Below the pieces are notes generated by a model. It worked only from the letters and a program-made list of their open reading frames with translations, ran no database searches and was not told the DNA's origin. A program made the position numbers and the translations under genes. From JAVVHE01 sp032249695 (GTDB taxonomy: Bacteria > Pseudomonadota > Alphaproteobacteria > Sphingomonadales > Sphingomonadaceae), in NCBI GenBank assembly GCA_032249695.1, contig JAVVHE010000023.1:1-44565 (forward strand): a stretch of DNA of 44,565 nucleotides, written 5' to 3'. This document shows, piece by piece, positions 1 to 8,841 of this stretch; the stretch's first letter is position 1; every line of letters starts with the position of its first letter.

Positions 1-1
1 C

Positions 2-292
2 TTCTCGCCCGCGATGGCCGAGGAGGAACGACAGCTGAAAGCCTTCCTGTACGCGAACATGTACCTGACGGCGCGCGTCGAGCGCGTGAACGGTCCCGCG
101 CGGACGATGCTTGCCGAGCTGTACCGCGCGGTCGCCGCCGACCCGAACGGAGCTGGGCTCAGCGCGCCCCCGCACGAGCCCGAACGAAGCCGCGCGATCG
201 CCGACCACCTCGCTGCGCTCACCGATCGCGCCGCGATCCGGCTGTACGAGCGCCTCGTCGGCCCGTCGCCGCTGCCCGCCGACATGTTCTGA
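2..292 (+). CDS. dgt: dGTPase-like protein, C-terminal end (partial)
   Basis: This is the last ~97 codons of a gene whose start lies before the window; the frame is open from base 2, so the first in-frame ATG at 14 is internal. The residues LKAFLYANMY and the end pattern with RAIADHLAALTDRAAIRLYERL match the C-terminus of deoxyguanosinetriphosphate triphosphohydrolase-like (HD superfamily) proteins, which usually end AIADYIAGMTDRFAI. These enzymes hydrolyse dNTPs to the deoxynucleoside and triphosphate. The HD metal-binding motif lies outside the window, so the call rests on the tail alone. In many alphaproteobacteria dgt is followed by argS; here xthA follows, and argS lies 8 kb away on the opposite strand. 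Confidence 0.72.
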   Translation, partial: FSPAMAEEERQLKAFLYANMYLTARVERVNGPARTMLAELYRAVAADPNGAGLSAPPHEPERSRAIADHLAALTDRAAIRLYERLVGPSPLPADMF

Positions 293-329
293 ACGCCGCC
301 ACGTTTGCCCGGGTGCCGCGCGCCGCTAC

Positions 330-1124
330 ATGCGGCGGGTGCTGAAGATCGTCGGCTGGAACATCAACTCGGTCCGGGCGCGGCTGCCCATCGTCGACAG
401 GCTGATCGGCGACGAGGCGCCCGACGTGCTGTGCCTCCAGGAAACCAAGGTGGAGGACGGCGGTTTCCCCGCCGCGTGGTTCGCCGAGCGCGGCTATGTG
501 CACCAGGCGCTGTGCGGGCAGCGCAACTGGCACGGCGTCGCGATCCTCAGCCGTACGCCGGTGACCGAGGAGGTGCGCGAGGACTGGCAGGCCAACGGCG
601 AGGCGCGCCATATCGGCGTGCGGCTGGCATGCGGCGTGCGGCTGGAGAATATCTACATCCCCGCAGGCGGCGACGTGCCCGATCGCGAGGTCAACCCGAA
701 GTTCGGCCAGAAGCTCGACTTTGTTGAGCGGATGACGGTGTGGTCGGAGCGCCTGGCCGAGCCCACGATCGCGCTCGGCGATTTCAACATTGCGCCGCTG
801 GAATGCGACGTCTGGAGCCACAGGCAGCTGCTCGGCGTCGTGAGCCACACGCCGGTGGAGGTCGATGCGCTGACCCGGCTGCAGCAGAGCCATGAATGGG
901 TCGACCTCGGCCGCCATTTCACGCCCGCTCCGCAGCGCCTCTACACGTGGTGGAGCTATCGTAATCGTGACTGGGCGAAGTCCGATCGTGGGCGGCGGCT
1001 GGATCATGTCTGGGCCTCGCCGCAGGTCGCCGCGCACGCCGGCTCGATCCGCACGCTGGAGCCCGCGCGGAGCTGGGAGCGGCCGAGCGACCACGTGCCG
1101 ATCGTCGCCGAGTTCGACCTGTGA
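330..1124 (+). CDS. xthA: exodeoxyribonuclease III
   Basis: A 264-aa enzyme of the exonuclease III/AP endonuclease family, acting in base-excision repair by cutting at abasic sites and removing 3'-blocking groups. The catalytic set is visible: WNINSVRAR near the N-terminus, QETK with Glu38, GDFN with Asp151 and Asn153, RLDHVW, and the final SDH with Asp254 and His255. Length is normal for XthA. The start at ATG 330 puts the first conserved beta strand (KIVGWNIN) close to the N-terminus; the open frame runs further upstream, but that part overlaps dgt in another frame and has no family similarity. ribA follows after 19 bp and is probably co-transcribed. xthA commonly sits beside lolA in alphaproteobacteria; here lolA is 8 kb away. 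Confidence 0.95.
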   Translation: MRRVLKIVGWNINSVRARLPIVDRLIGDEAPDVLCLQETKVEDGGFPAAWFAERGYVHQALCGQRNWHGVAILSRTPVTEEVREDWQANGEARHIGVRLACGVRLENIYIPAGGDVPDREVNPKFGQKLDFVERMTVWSERLAEPTIALGDFNIAPLECDVWSHRQLLGVVSHTPVEVDALTRLQQSHEWVDLGRHFTPAPQRLYTWWSYRNRDWAKSDRGRRLDHVWASPQVAAHAGSIRTLEPARSWERPSDHVPIVAEFDL

Positions 1125-1143
1125 CACGCGCGGGTTCGAGGCC

Positions 1144-2217
1144 GTGAGCCCCGCTGAGCTCGCCGTGCGCGCGCTGCGGCGCGGCGCGATGGTCAACGTC
1201 GGCGGCGTGACGGTGCGTTCGGTGGAAACTGCGACCGAGGGTGGCGAGCGGCTGCTGATCAGCCATGAGCGCGCGGCTGCGCTGAAGCTGGCCAACCAGC
1301 GCGCTGCGGCGGGCGCGCGCGGGGCGATCGCGCTCGAAGGGCGTTTCGGCCGCGCAGAGGCGCTCGCGATCGCCGACCCGGCGCTCGATCTGGCGACACC
1401 GCTCAAGGGCCCGTTTCGCGCGACCGCTGCTCCGCAAGCTGCGGCCGCCGCGATCGAGCTTGCCCGCCGCGCCGAATTGCTGCCGGCGCTGTTCTGGGAC
1501 GCAGGCGTGGCGCAGACGTCGGTTACGGCCGACGAGGTCGCCGCCTATGACTCCGCCGCGCAGCTGGTCGAGGTCGGCCGCGCGCGTCTGCCGGTCACGG
1601 CCGGCGGCACGGGCGAGTTGATCGCCTTCCGCAGTGGCGGTGGCGGGCCAGAGCATCTGGCGCTGATCCTCGGCAAGCCGGTGCTCAGCGAGCCGGTACT
1701 GACGCGCGTTCATAGCTCCTGCCTCACCGGCGACGTGTTCGGTTCGCTCCGCTGCGACTGCGGCCCGCAGCTGCACGCCGCGATCCATGAGCTGAGCGGT
1801 GGTGGCATCCTGCTCTACCTGCAGCAGGAGGGGCGGGGCATCGGCCTCGTCAACAAGCTACGCGCCTACCAGCTGCAGGACCAGGGCTGGGACACGCTTG
1901 ACGCCAACACGCGAGTCGGCCTGCCAGTCGAAGCGCGCGACTTCCGCATCGCGAGCGCGATGTTGTCTGCGCTCGGCGTGCGCGCGGTGCGGCTGCTGAC
2001 AAACAACCCAGAAAAGGTGGCCGCGCTGGAGCGTGCGGGCGTGACCGTGACCGAACACGTACCCCTCGCAGTCGGAGCCGGGCCGGAAAACGCGCGTTAT
2101 TTGGAAACCAAGCGCGACCGCGCCGGCCACTGGCTGCCAAGCCTCGCTCAAGCTCCTTCCGAATCTTCGATCGGGGAGGGAGACCGCCCGAACGGCGATG
2201 AAGGGGCTGCCGGGTAG
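1144..2217 (+). CDS. ribA: GTP cyclohydrolase II with N-terminal extension
   Basis: This 357-aa protein opens the imidazole ring of GTP, the first step of riboflavin synthesis. The C-terminal half carries the catalytic domain: zinc ligands Cys193, Cys204 and Cys206 (SSCLTGDVFGSLRCDCG), the QQEGRGIGL motif and the NNPEKVAALE nucleotide-binding stretch. The first ~165 residues are an Ala-rich extension of the type seen in alphaproteobacterial RibA proteins of ~360 aa; it is not a recognisable RibB domain. The start is taken as GTG 1144, 19 bp after xthA; a longer open frame overlaps xthA and is not protein-like. The last ~20 residues (after GHWLP) are poorly conserved in character. Confidence 0.93.
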   Translation: MSPAELAVRALRRGAMVNVGGVTVRSVETATEGGERLLISHERAAALKLANQRAAAGARGAIALEGRFGRAEALAIADPALDLATPLKGPFRATAAPQAAAAAIELARRAELLPALFWDAGVAQTSVTADEVAAYDSAAQLVEVGRARLPVTAGGTGELIAFRSGGGGPEHLALILGKPVLSEPVLTRVHSSCLTGDVFGSLRCDCGPQLHAAIHELSGGGILLYLQQEGRGIGLVNKLRAYQLQDQGWDTLDANTRVGLPVEARDFRIASAMLSALGVRAVRLLTNNPEKVAALERAGVTVTEHVPLAVGAGPENARYLETKRDRAGHWLPSLAQAPSESSIGEGDRPNGDEGAAG

Positions 2218-2443
2218 AGCGCGTGCCACCCTTGACACTGAGCGTTTCTGTCCGCCGCCGCAGGCAATGGAGGAACTCCGCCCAGCAACGGCCCGCTTGC
2301 ATTATGGAAGAACCCGCCGCACCGTCGGTCATGTCGACAGGCGCGTCGGCTGGCTCTCACCCGCTCCGCGCGCCAAAAGTAACGCACGTTCGTCCACCCC
2401 CCGCTCGCATGAACTTCGTCAACTTGAGCTAGACAGGCCGCCC

Positions 2444-2782
2444 GTGAAAAAGATCGAAGCCGTCATCAAGCCGTTCAAGCTGGACGAGGTGAAGGAGGCG
2501 CTACACGACGTCGGCGTCAGCGGCATCACCGTCACCGAAGCCAAGGGCTTCGGCCGCCAGAAGGGCCACACCGAACTTTACCGTGGCGCCGAATATATTG
2601 TCGATTTCCTACCCAAGGTGAAGCTGGAGGTGGTGGTCGACGACAGCCTGGCGCCGCGCGTCATCGAGGCGATCGAGATGGCTGCCAAAACCGGCCGCAT
2701 CGGCGACGGCAAAATTTTCGTAACCTCGATCGACGAAGCGATCCGCATCCGCACCGGTGAGCGCGGCCCCGACGCCGTCTAG
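2444..2782 (+). CDS. glnB: nitrogen regulatory protein P-II
   Basis: The protein has exactly 112 residues, the canonical P-II length, starting at GTG 2444. P-II is a trimeric sensor of 2-oxoglutarate, ATP/ADP and glutamine that controls GlnE (adenylylation of glutamine synthetase) and the NtrBC system. The T-loop carries Tyr51 in GAEYIVDF, the residue uridylylated by GlnD, and TGRIGDGKIFV matches the B-loop/P-II signature. The longer upstream open frame (from 2198) is spurious. The gene is followed 89 bp later by glnA, the usual alphaproteobacterial glnBA pair. The 226 bp upstream probably hold its promoter, but I see no convincing sigma-54 element. Confidence 0.96.
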   Translation: MKKIEAVIKPFKLDEVKEALHDVGVSGITVTEAKGFGRQKGHTELYRGAEYIVDFLPKVKLEVVVDDSLAPRVIEAIEMAAKTGRIGDGKIFVTSIDEAIRIRTGERGPDAV

Positions 2783-2871
2783 GCATGGCGGCGCCGGGAG
2801 GCCCTTGCGCCGCCGTGACGCCCCGTTAAACGCCGCAGTGCAGCATCCGATTTTCGAGGGGAACCCGACCA

Positions 2872-4284
2872 ATGGCCAACGATCCCGCGGCGATCCTCGC
2901 CATGATCCGAGAGAAGGAGGTCGAATGGGTCGATCTGCGCTTCACCGATCCGCGCGGCAAGTGGCAGCATCTGACGATGGCGCAGGGCGTCGTTGACGAG
3001 GACATGCTGGCCGACGGCTTCCTGTTCGATGGCTCCTCGATTGCCGGGTGGAAGGCGATCAACGAAAGCGACATGATCCTGAAGCCCGATCTTGACGCTG
3101 TCTATATGGACCCGTTTTCGGCCACGCCGATGCTGATCGTGTTCTGCGACATTGTCGAGCCCGCGACGGGCGAGTTTTACTCGCGCGACCCTCGCTCGAC
3201 TGCCAAGCGTGCTGAGGCGTATCTGAAGCAGACCGGCATCGGCGACACCGCGTTCTTCGGCCCTGAGGCCGAGTTCTTCGTGTTCGACGATGTGAAGTTC
3301 CACGTTGGCTATAACTCGTCGGGCTATAGCCTGGACGATATCGAGCTACCGCAGAACAGCAACCGCGCGTACGAAGAAGGCAACATGGGCCACCGCCCGC
3401 GCATTAAGGGCGGCTATTTTCCGGTCGCGCCGGTCGATTCTGCGGTCGATCTGCGCGGCGAGATGGTGTCGACGTTGCTTGAGATGGGCGTGCCGATGGA
3501 CAAGCACCATCACGAGGTCGCGCCCGCACAGCACGAGCTGGGCATGATCTTCGCGACACTGGTCAAGACCGCCGATCACATGCAGCTGTACAAGTATGTC
3601 GTGCATCAGGTGGCGCATGCCTACGGCAAGACAGCCACGTTCATGCCCAAGCCGATCAAGGAGGATAACGGCAGCGGCATGCACATCCACCAATCGATCT
3701 GGAAGGGTGGCAAGCCGCTGTTCGCGGGCGACGGCTATGCGGGCCTTAGTGAGATGGCGCTGTTTTATATCGGCGGCATCATCAAGCACGCCAAGGCTCT
3801 GAACGCCTTCACCAATGCTTCGACCAACAGCTACAAGCGGCTGGTGCCGGGCTACGAGGCGCCGGTTCTGCTCGCCTACTCGTCGCGTAACCGCTCGGCC
3901 TCGTGCCGCATCCCGTATGGTGCGAGCCCTAAGGCCAAGCGCGTCGAGGTGCGCTTCCCCGACGCGACCGCCAATCCGTATCTTGCCTATGCCGCGATGC
4001 TGATGGCGGGTCTCGACGGAATTGAGAACCGCATCCACCCCGGCCAGCCGATGGACAAGAATCTCTACGATCTGCCGCCGCAGGAGCTGAAGGACGTGCC
4101 ACACGTCGCGTCGTCTCTGCGCGAGGCGCTGCGCGAACTCGACAAGAGCCGCGCAGTCTTCACGCGCGGTGGCGTGTTTAGCGACGAGCAGATCGACGCC
4201 TATATCGCGCTGAAGCTTGAAGAAGCGGACTACAACGAACTCACACCGACTCCGGCGGAGTTCGACATGTATTATTCGGTATAA
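2872..4284 (+). CDS. glnA: glutamine synthetase, type I
   Basis: A 470-aa GSI-beta type glutamine synthetase that joins ammonia and glutamate using ATP, forming a dodecamer. Visible motifs are DGSSIAGW near residue 54, the metal-binding FFGPEAEFF (~residue 129), GSGMHIHQS (~268) and the adenylylation loop NLYDLPP with Tyr399, so activity is probably controlled by GlnE. The start at ATG 2872 is preceded by GAGGGG at a suitable distance. It lies downstream of glnB, consistent with joint nitrogen control. It ends facing nagZ, with 145 bp between the two stops. Confidence 0.97.
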   Translation: MANDPAAILAMIREKEVEWVDLRFTDPRGKWQHLTMAQGVVDEDMLADGFLFDGSSIAGWKAINESDMILKPDLDAVYMDPFSATPMLIVFCDIVEPATGEFYSRDPRSTAKRAEAYLKQTGIGDTAFFGPEAEFFVFDDVKFHVGYNSSGYSLDDIELPQNSNRAYEEGNMGHRPRIKGGYFPVAPVDSAVDLRGEMVSTLLEMGVPMDKHHHEVAPAQHELGMIFATLVKTADHMQLYKYVVHQVAHAYGKTATFMPKPIKEDNGSGMHIHQSIWKGGKPLFAGDGYAGLSEMALFYIGGIIKHAKALNAFTNASTNSYKRLVPGYEAPVLLAYSSRNRSASCRIPYGASPKAKRVEVRFPDATANPYLAYAAMLMAGLDGIENRIHPGQPMDKNLYDLPPQELKDVPHVASSLREALRELDKSRAVFTRGGVFSDEQIDAYIALKLEEADYNELTPTPAEFDMYYSV

Positions 4285-4380
4285 GCCCGATAATTGAGGT
4301 AGTCCCCACCGGTGAACCTAGCGCCCCTAGGACTCGGGTTCGCCGCGAGTGCCATCAAATCCTTTTTGGAGAGGTGAGGT

Positions 4381-4396
4381 GCCAGCCTTCGCTGGC
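4381..4396. terminator. hairpin between converging glnA and nagZ
   Basis: A perfect 6-bp inverted repeat, GCCAGC-CTTC-GCTGGC, lies in the 145-bp gap between the ends of glnA and nagZ. A weaker repeat (ACTCG...CGAGT, around 4331-4350) is just upstream. Position between convergent genes fits a terminator, but there is no clear T-tract on either side, so this is tentative. Confidence 0.3.
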
Positions 4397-4429
4397 TTGA
4401 CGGGCTGCTTGGCAGAAAGGCGCGGCCCC

Positions 4430-5437
4430 TCAAGCAAGGGCCAGCAGCGCGTCCCGCTTCGCCGCAAGTTCGGCCGCTGTGCCGGGATCGGGTGCGGCGG
4501 TCAGCTCCATCGCAGCCGCAAGCCGCCGTCCGGCTTCGGCGGTTTGTCGGGGCAGCGCTTCGGCCAGCGCCGCCATCTCAGCGAAGTCGCCGTTGCAGTG
4601 CAGTGCCACGTCGCAGCCCGCCGCCAGCGCGGCGAGGCCGTTCTCCGCAGCGGTCCCGGCCAGCGCTTTCATGCCGAGGTCGTCGCTCATCAGCCACCCG
4701 TCGAAGCCGATCCGGCCGCGGATCACGTCGGCGATCACCGTCGGTGAGACCGTTGCGCAACGCCGGGCGTCCCAAGCGGTGTAAGTTACGTGCGCGGTCA
4801 TCGCCATGCGCGCCCTGCCAGCCAGCGCGGCAAATGGCGCCAAGTCGGTCTCCAGCTCCGCGGCGCTCGCCTCGACAACCGGCAGCTCCAGATGACTGTC
4901 CACCCGCGCGCGGCCGTGGCCGGGGATGTGCTTCACCACGCCGACCACGCCGCCCGCCTGCAGCCCGTCGAGCGTCGCTCCGCCCAGCGCGGCGATGCGC
5001 GACGGCTCGGCGCCGTAAGCGCGGTCGCCGATGATTTCGTGCGCGCCCGGCTGGGGCACGTCGAGCACGGGGAGGCAATCGACCGTGATGCCCAGCGCGC
5101 GCAGCGTCGCGGCCAGCGCCAGACCGTTCAGCCGCGCCGCCTCCAGCGCACTGAGCGGCGCGGATACGAACAGCTCGGCGAACCGGGCCGCCGCTGGAAA
5201 CTTAGGCCAGTGCGGCGGCCGCAGGCGCGCGACGCGTCCACCCTCCTGGTCGATCAGCACGGGCATCAGCCGCCCATGCAGCGCGAGCAACTCGTCGGTC
5301 AGCGCCCGCACCTGTTCGGGCGACGTGACGTTGCGCCCGAACAAGATGTAACCGGCGGGGGCGGCGGCGCGGAATAGCGCGCGTTCGTCGGCGGTCAGCT
5401 TGGGGCCGGACAGCGAGAGGATGGCAGCAAGGCTCAT
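4430..5437 (-). CDS. nagZ: beta-N-acetylhexosaminidase (GH3)
   Basis: A 335-aa cytoplasmic glycoside hydrolase family 3 enzyme that removes N-acetylglucosamine from anhydromuropeptides during peptidoglycan recycling. The GH3 features are LIDQEGGRVARL, the KHIPGHG...DSH loop around residues 170-184 (the general acid/base His of NagZ lies in this loop) and SDDLGM near residue 250 with the nucleophile Asp. There is no signal peptide, as expected. It is downstream of argS and the SPOR gene on the same strand, an order conserved in alphaproteobacteria. The usual next genes (scpA, scpB, tat) are absent; glnA faces it instead. Confidence 0.92.
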   Translation of the reverse strand: MSLAAILSLSGPKLTADERALFRAAAPAGYILFGRNVTSPEQVRALTDELLALHGRLMPVLIDQEGGRVARLRPPHWPKFPAAARFAELFVSAPLSALEAARLNGLALAATLRALGITVDCLPVLDVPQPGAHEIIGDRAYGAEPSRIAALGGATLDGLQAGGVVGVVKHIPGHGRARVDSHLELPVVEASAAELETDLAPFAALAGRARMAMTAHVTYTAWDARRCATVSPTVIADVIRGRIGFDGWLMSDDLGMKALAGTAAENGLAALAAGCDVALHCNGDFAEMAALAEALPRQTAEAGRRLAAAMELTAAPDPGTAAELAAKRDALLALA

Positions 5438-5590
5438 GCACCCTGCCTAGCCGCCGACTCGCCCAGGCGGAACCGGCTTCCTACTCGCCAGGCGCGCGCC
5501 ATCAGCGTTCGCTACGGGTGCTCAACCCGGTTTTCGCGTCAGCGCCTCGCCGTGCGCGAACGCGCGCCCGAGCTCGTATGCCCACAGCCT

Positions 5591-6775
5591 TCACCTCACC
5601 GCCGCGCACGCCTCCCCCGCGGCAGTGAGCGGCGCGCAGCTGCCGCGGCCGCGCAGTCGGTAGAGGATGGTGCCGTCGGGGCGGTCAATGCGGGTGATTG
5701 AGAGGGCGGTGAGCGCGGGGTAGCGTGCGGCGAGGCGGTCGCGTGCGGCTTCGGCCTTGGCCTGCGTGCTGAACGCGCCCAGCTGCACCGCCCCCGAAGC
5801 CGCACTGCCGGCGGAGCTGTTCGCGGTGACAGCGGCGCCTTCGGTCCTTGGCGTGGCGGCCCCTGCGCGCGCCTTGATGCGCCCGGCGAGCAGGTCGCGG
5901 GGCGGACGCGTGCCCGATGCGAGCGCGCCGTCGACGATATCGCGCGGCGAGGCGGGGCGGATGGACGGCGCTGTCTTCATGCGCACGGGCGCAGTCGTCT
6001 CGCCTTCGGCGGCGGCGCTCCGAGCGCGACTTGATCCCGTCAGCGCGAACGCCGGAGCGGGCGGCCTGGCACGCGCCGCAGTCTGGTCGGCAGGTGCCGC
6101 GGACTTCACGCGGCTCGCGGCCTGGCCCGACGCGGCGGACGCGCTCTGCGGCCGGGCGGCGGTCTGATCCACCGCGCCCACCGGTGGCTTGGGCCGGGGC
6201 GTTGCGGGTTGATCGGCTCCGGCAGGACGCGATTCGCCGGGAGCAGCGCCCACAGTTGGCCGCGGCACTGGCGCAACCACGGGCGGCGTAGGACCAAGGC
6301 CGGGCTCGGCGGCCTCGGGCGAGGGCTGGTCTTCGGGAAGCAGGTCGCGCGGAGCGCCCGGTGCTGCGGGGCGCTGCGGCGTTTCGGGCACCGCGTTCGC
6401 GTCGATCTGGCCTTGCGGCAGGCTACCCTCGCCGGTCTCGTAGATCGTCTGCCCGGTGCCCTCGATCGCCGCGCCGCCATTGGCAGGCTTCACCTTGTAC
6501 GGCTCGGCGGGCGCGCGGATCAGCTCGGCCTCGCCCGGCGTGCCCGATCCGGCGCCGCGATCGGGCGCGATCAGCAACCGCACGCCGACGACTGCGCCGA
6601 CCGCGACGATGATCGCCACGATTCCACCGATGATGAGCGCGCGCCACGAGATGAATGTCCGGTCCGGCGCAGCAGCGGCGGCGGCGCGCGGGGCGGGGGC
6701 GCGGCGGCGGGCGCCGGTGTCCTCCATCCACGGCGGCGGCGAGTCGTCGTCGATCTCGCTCGGGCGGCGGGCCAT
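5591..6775 (-). CDS. SPOR-domain membrane protein
   Basis: A 394-aa bitopic inner-membrane protein: a short cytoplasmic N-terminus, one transmembrane helix (about residues 45-69), a long Pro/Ala-rich periplasmic linker, and a C-terminal SPOR domain (about 312-394, beginning VQLGAFSTQAKAEAARDRL). SPOR domains bind denuded septal peptidoglycan, so a role at the division site is likely. Its ATG overlaps the argS stop by one base (TGATG), implying translational coupling. The argS-SPOR-nagZ order is common in alphaproteobacteria. A Cys pair near the C-terminus (GSCAPL, GEACAAV) could form a disulphide, as in other SPOR domains. Confidence 0.85.
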   Translation of the reverse strand: MARRPSEIDDDSPPPWMEDTGARRRAPAPRAAAAAAPDRTFISWRALIIGGIVAIIVAVGAVVGVRLLIAPDRGAGSGTPGEAELIRAPAEPYKVKPANGGAAIEGTGQTIYETGEGSLPQGQIDANAVPETPQRPAAPGAPRDLLPEDQPSPEAAEPGLGPTPPVVAPVPRPTVGAAPGESRPAGADQPATPRPKPPVGAVDQTAARPQSASAASGQAASRVKSAAPADQTAARARPPAPAFALTGSSRARSAAAEGETTAPVRMKTAPSIRPASPRDIVDGALASGTRPPRDLLAGRIKARAGAATPRTEGAAVTANSSAGSAASGAVQLGAFSTQAKAEAARDRLAARYPALTALSITRIDRPDGTILYRLRGRGSCAPLTAAGEACAAVR

Positions 6776-8520
6776 CAGCGCATTTCCTCCACCGCGGTGA
6801 CGCCCATCAGCTTCAGACCGTTACGGATCACCTGGGCCACCCCGTCCGCAAGCGCGAGGCGCGCAGCGGTCAGCGCGGGGTCGTCCGCGATCAGAAAGCG
6901 CTTGGCCGGGTCGTCGTTGCCGCGGTTCCAGATGGCGTGGAAGGCCGATGCAAGCTCGGACAGGAAGAAAGCGATGCGGTGCGGTTCGCGCGTGGCGGCG
7001 GCGCCGCGCACGATGCGCGGGAACTGCGCGGCGACGCGGATCAGTGCGCGTTCGTCGTCATCGAGGCGGCTGAGGTCCGGACTGCCATCTCCCTCGCCGC
7101 GAGATGGCACGATCCCGGCCTCGGCGGCGCGGCGGGCGAGCGAGCGGATGCGGGCGTGCGCATATTGCACGTAGAATACCGGATTGTCCTTCGATTGCTC
7201 GACGATCTTTGCGAAATCGAAATCGAGCGGCGCCTCGGCGCGCCGCGTCAGCATGATGAAGCGCACCACATCGCGCCCGACTTCGTCGACCACCTCGCGC
7301 AGCGTGACGAAATTGCCCGCGCGCTTGCTCATCCGCACCGGCTCGCCGTTCCGGAACAGATGGACGAGGCTTACGAGCTTGACGTCTAGTTTCACGCGCC
7401 CGTCGGTCAGCGCCTGGACCGCAGCGACGATGCGCTTGACGGTGCCGCTGTGGTCGGCGCCCCAGATGTTGACGAGCGCGTCCGAGCGCGACGCCTTCTC
7501 GGCATGATAGGCGATGTCGGCCCCGAAATAGGTCCACGCGCCCGTCGACTTCCTGAGCGGGCGGTCGACGTCGTCGCCGAAGGCGGTCGATCGGAACAGC
7601 GTCAACTCGGTAGGCTCCCAGTCGTCGGGCAGCTCGCCCTTGGGCGGTTCGAGCACGCCCTCATAGACCAGCCCCTTCGCGCGCAGCTCGGCCTCCGTCC
7701 TCTCGGGCGCGTGCGCGGCCTGCAGCGCGGCTTCGCTGACGAAGCGGTCATGGTGGATGCCGATCGCTGCGAGGTCGTCGCGGATCATGTCCATCATCGC
7801 AGCGACAGCGCGCTTGCGGAACGTCGCTAGCCACTCGGTCTCGGGCGCGGCGGCGAAGCGGTCGCCATATTCCGCTGCGAGTGCGGCACCGACCGGTTTC
7901 AGATACTCGCCAGGGTAGAGCCCCTCGGAGATCGTGACCGGTTCGCCCAGCGCCTCGCGGTAGCGCACGTGGACCGAACGCGCGAGCACGTCGACCTGCG
8001 CACCCGCGTCGTTGACATAGTACTCGCGGGTGACCCGGTCGCCCGCAGCCTCCAGCACCGCAGCGAGCGCATCGCCGACGACCGCGCCGCGGCAATGGCC
8101 CATGTGCATCGGGCCCGTGGGGTTGGCGGAGACGTATTCCACGTTGACATGGCGGCCGCTGGGCGCGTCGGCGAAGCCGAAGCGTTCGCCAGCCGACAGG
8201 ATCGTGCGCAGCTCCTGATCCCACGCCTGCGGCGCTAGAGCGACGTTGATGAAGCCCGGTCCGGCAACCTCGGCCGACTGGATCCACGGCACGCGCGCCA
8301 GCTTGGGCGCAATCTCCATCGCCAACTCGCGCGGCTTCAGCCCCGCCGCCTTGCTGAGCGACATCGCGGCGTTGGTCGCAAGGTCACCGTGGCTGGAATC
8401 GCGGGACGGCTCAACCGTCACCCCCGCGCGCGCAGCGCCCGAAGGAAGCGTACCAGCGGCTTCCAGCTGATCGAGCGCGTGGTGGAGTTCGATGGCGAAA
8501 CGGTCGAAGATGTCGGGCAA
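6775..8520 (-). CDS. argS: arginyl-tRNA synthetase
   Basis: A 581-aa class I aminoacyl-tRNA synthetase that charges tRNA-Arg. The HIGH motif appears as HMGH near residue 138 in the stretch SANPTGPMHMGHCRG, which is diagnostic of ArgRS. The KMSKS-like motif is RMSKRAGN near residue 397. The C-terminal anticodon-binding DALR domain ends LMGVTAVEEMR. Length is typical. It starts a minus-strand unit argS-SPOR-nagZ. The 321-bp gap upstream probably contains its promoter and the terminator of lolA. Confidence 0.96.
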   Translation of the reverse strand: MPDIFDRFAIELHHALDQLEAAGTLPSGAARAGVTVEPSRDSSHGDLATNAAMSLSKAAGLKPRELAMEIAPKLARVPWIQSAEVAGPGFINVALAPQAWDQELRTILSAGERFGFADAPSGRHVNVEYVSANPTGPMHMGHCRGAVVGDALAAVLEAAGDRVTREYYVNDAGAQVDVLARSVHVRYREALGEPVTISEGLYPGEYLKPVGAALAAEYGDRFAAAPETEWLATFRKRAVAAMMDMIRDDLAAIGIHHDRFVSEAALQAAHAPERTEAELRAKGLVYEGVLEPPKGELPDDWEPTELTLFRSTAFGDDVDRPLRKSTGAWTYFGADIAYHAEKASRSDALVNIWGADHSGTVKRIVAAVQALTDGRVKLDVKLVSLVHLFRNGEPVRMSKRAGNFVTLREVVDEVGRDVVRFIMLTRRAEAPLDFDFAKIVEQSKDNPVFYVQYAHARIRSLARRAAEAGIVPSRGEGDGSPDLSRLDDDERALIRVAAQFPRIVRGAAATREPHRIAFFLSELASAFHAIWNRGNDDPAKRFLIADDPALTAARLALADGVAQVIRNGLKLMGVTAVEEMR

Positions 8521-8841
8521 AGGCGCGTCCTACGGCGTAGGTTAGCCTGCTATCTACCCGCACGGCGATAGCGCGTCACGCACCATGCCGCACCGCTTGG
8601 GCGGCGCGTGGCGAGGTAGACCGTTCAATCGGACGGGCGAGACGCCGACTGCCAGACCGCCATCGGACGGCGCGCCATGCCCAAACACAAGTTGGCCCCA
8701 GGCGCGGGGGCGTGCGCCTGGGGCCGGTTTGCGCTCGTCACGCAGCTGGCGAACGATCAGGGCAACAGGGGGCAAAATCCCCAACCGCTCCTTCAGCCTC
8801 ACCGATCTAGCCCAGGCCGCCTGACATTGCAATGAACAGAC
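8521..8841. other. 321-bp non-coding gap between lolA and argS
   Basis: No protein-like reading frame was found here; the 92-codon minus-strand open frame inside it has no family resemblance and no good start. The gap holds one long perfect hairpin (8694-8725) and presumably the argS promoter. It is also one of the two inferred breakpoints of a local inversion relative to the usual alphaproteobacterial gene order. Confidence 0.6.
8694..8725 (-). terminator. 12-bp-stem hairpin downstream of lolA
   Basis: A perfect inverted repeat: GGCCCCAGGCGC, 8-nt loop, GCGCCTGGGGCC. Read on the minus strand it is followed by a T-rich stretch (AACTTGTGTTTGG). It lies ~117 bp beyond the lolA stop and ~170 bp before argS, so it most likely ends the lolA transcript. 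Confidence 0.55.

Noticed and set aside
2218..2443. TTGACA at 2232-2237 and a TTGCAT near 2297 as promoter elements for glnB.
   Set aside because: No matching -10 box at 16-18 bp, and no GG-N10-GC spacing for a sigma-54 promoter.
5438..5590. CGGGT-GCTCA-ACCCG followed by GTTTT (about 5514-5534) as a plus-strand terminator.
   Set aside because: Stem of only 5 bp and no plus-strand gene ends there.
8554..8832. 92-codon minus-strand open frame in the lolA-argS gap.
   Set aside because: Spans the terminator-like hairpin, and its composition and motifs do not resemble a protein.
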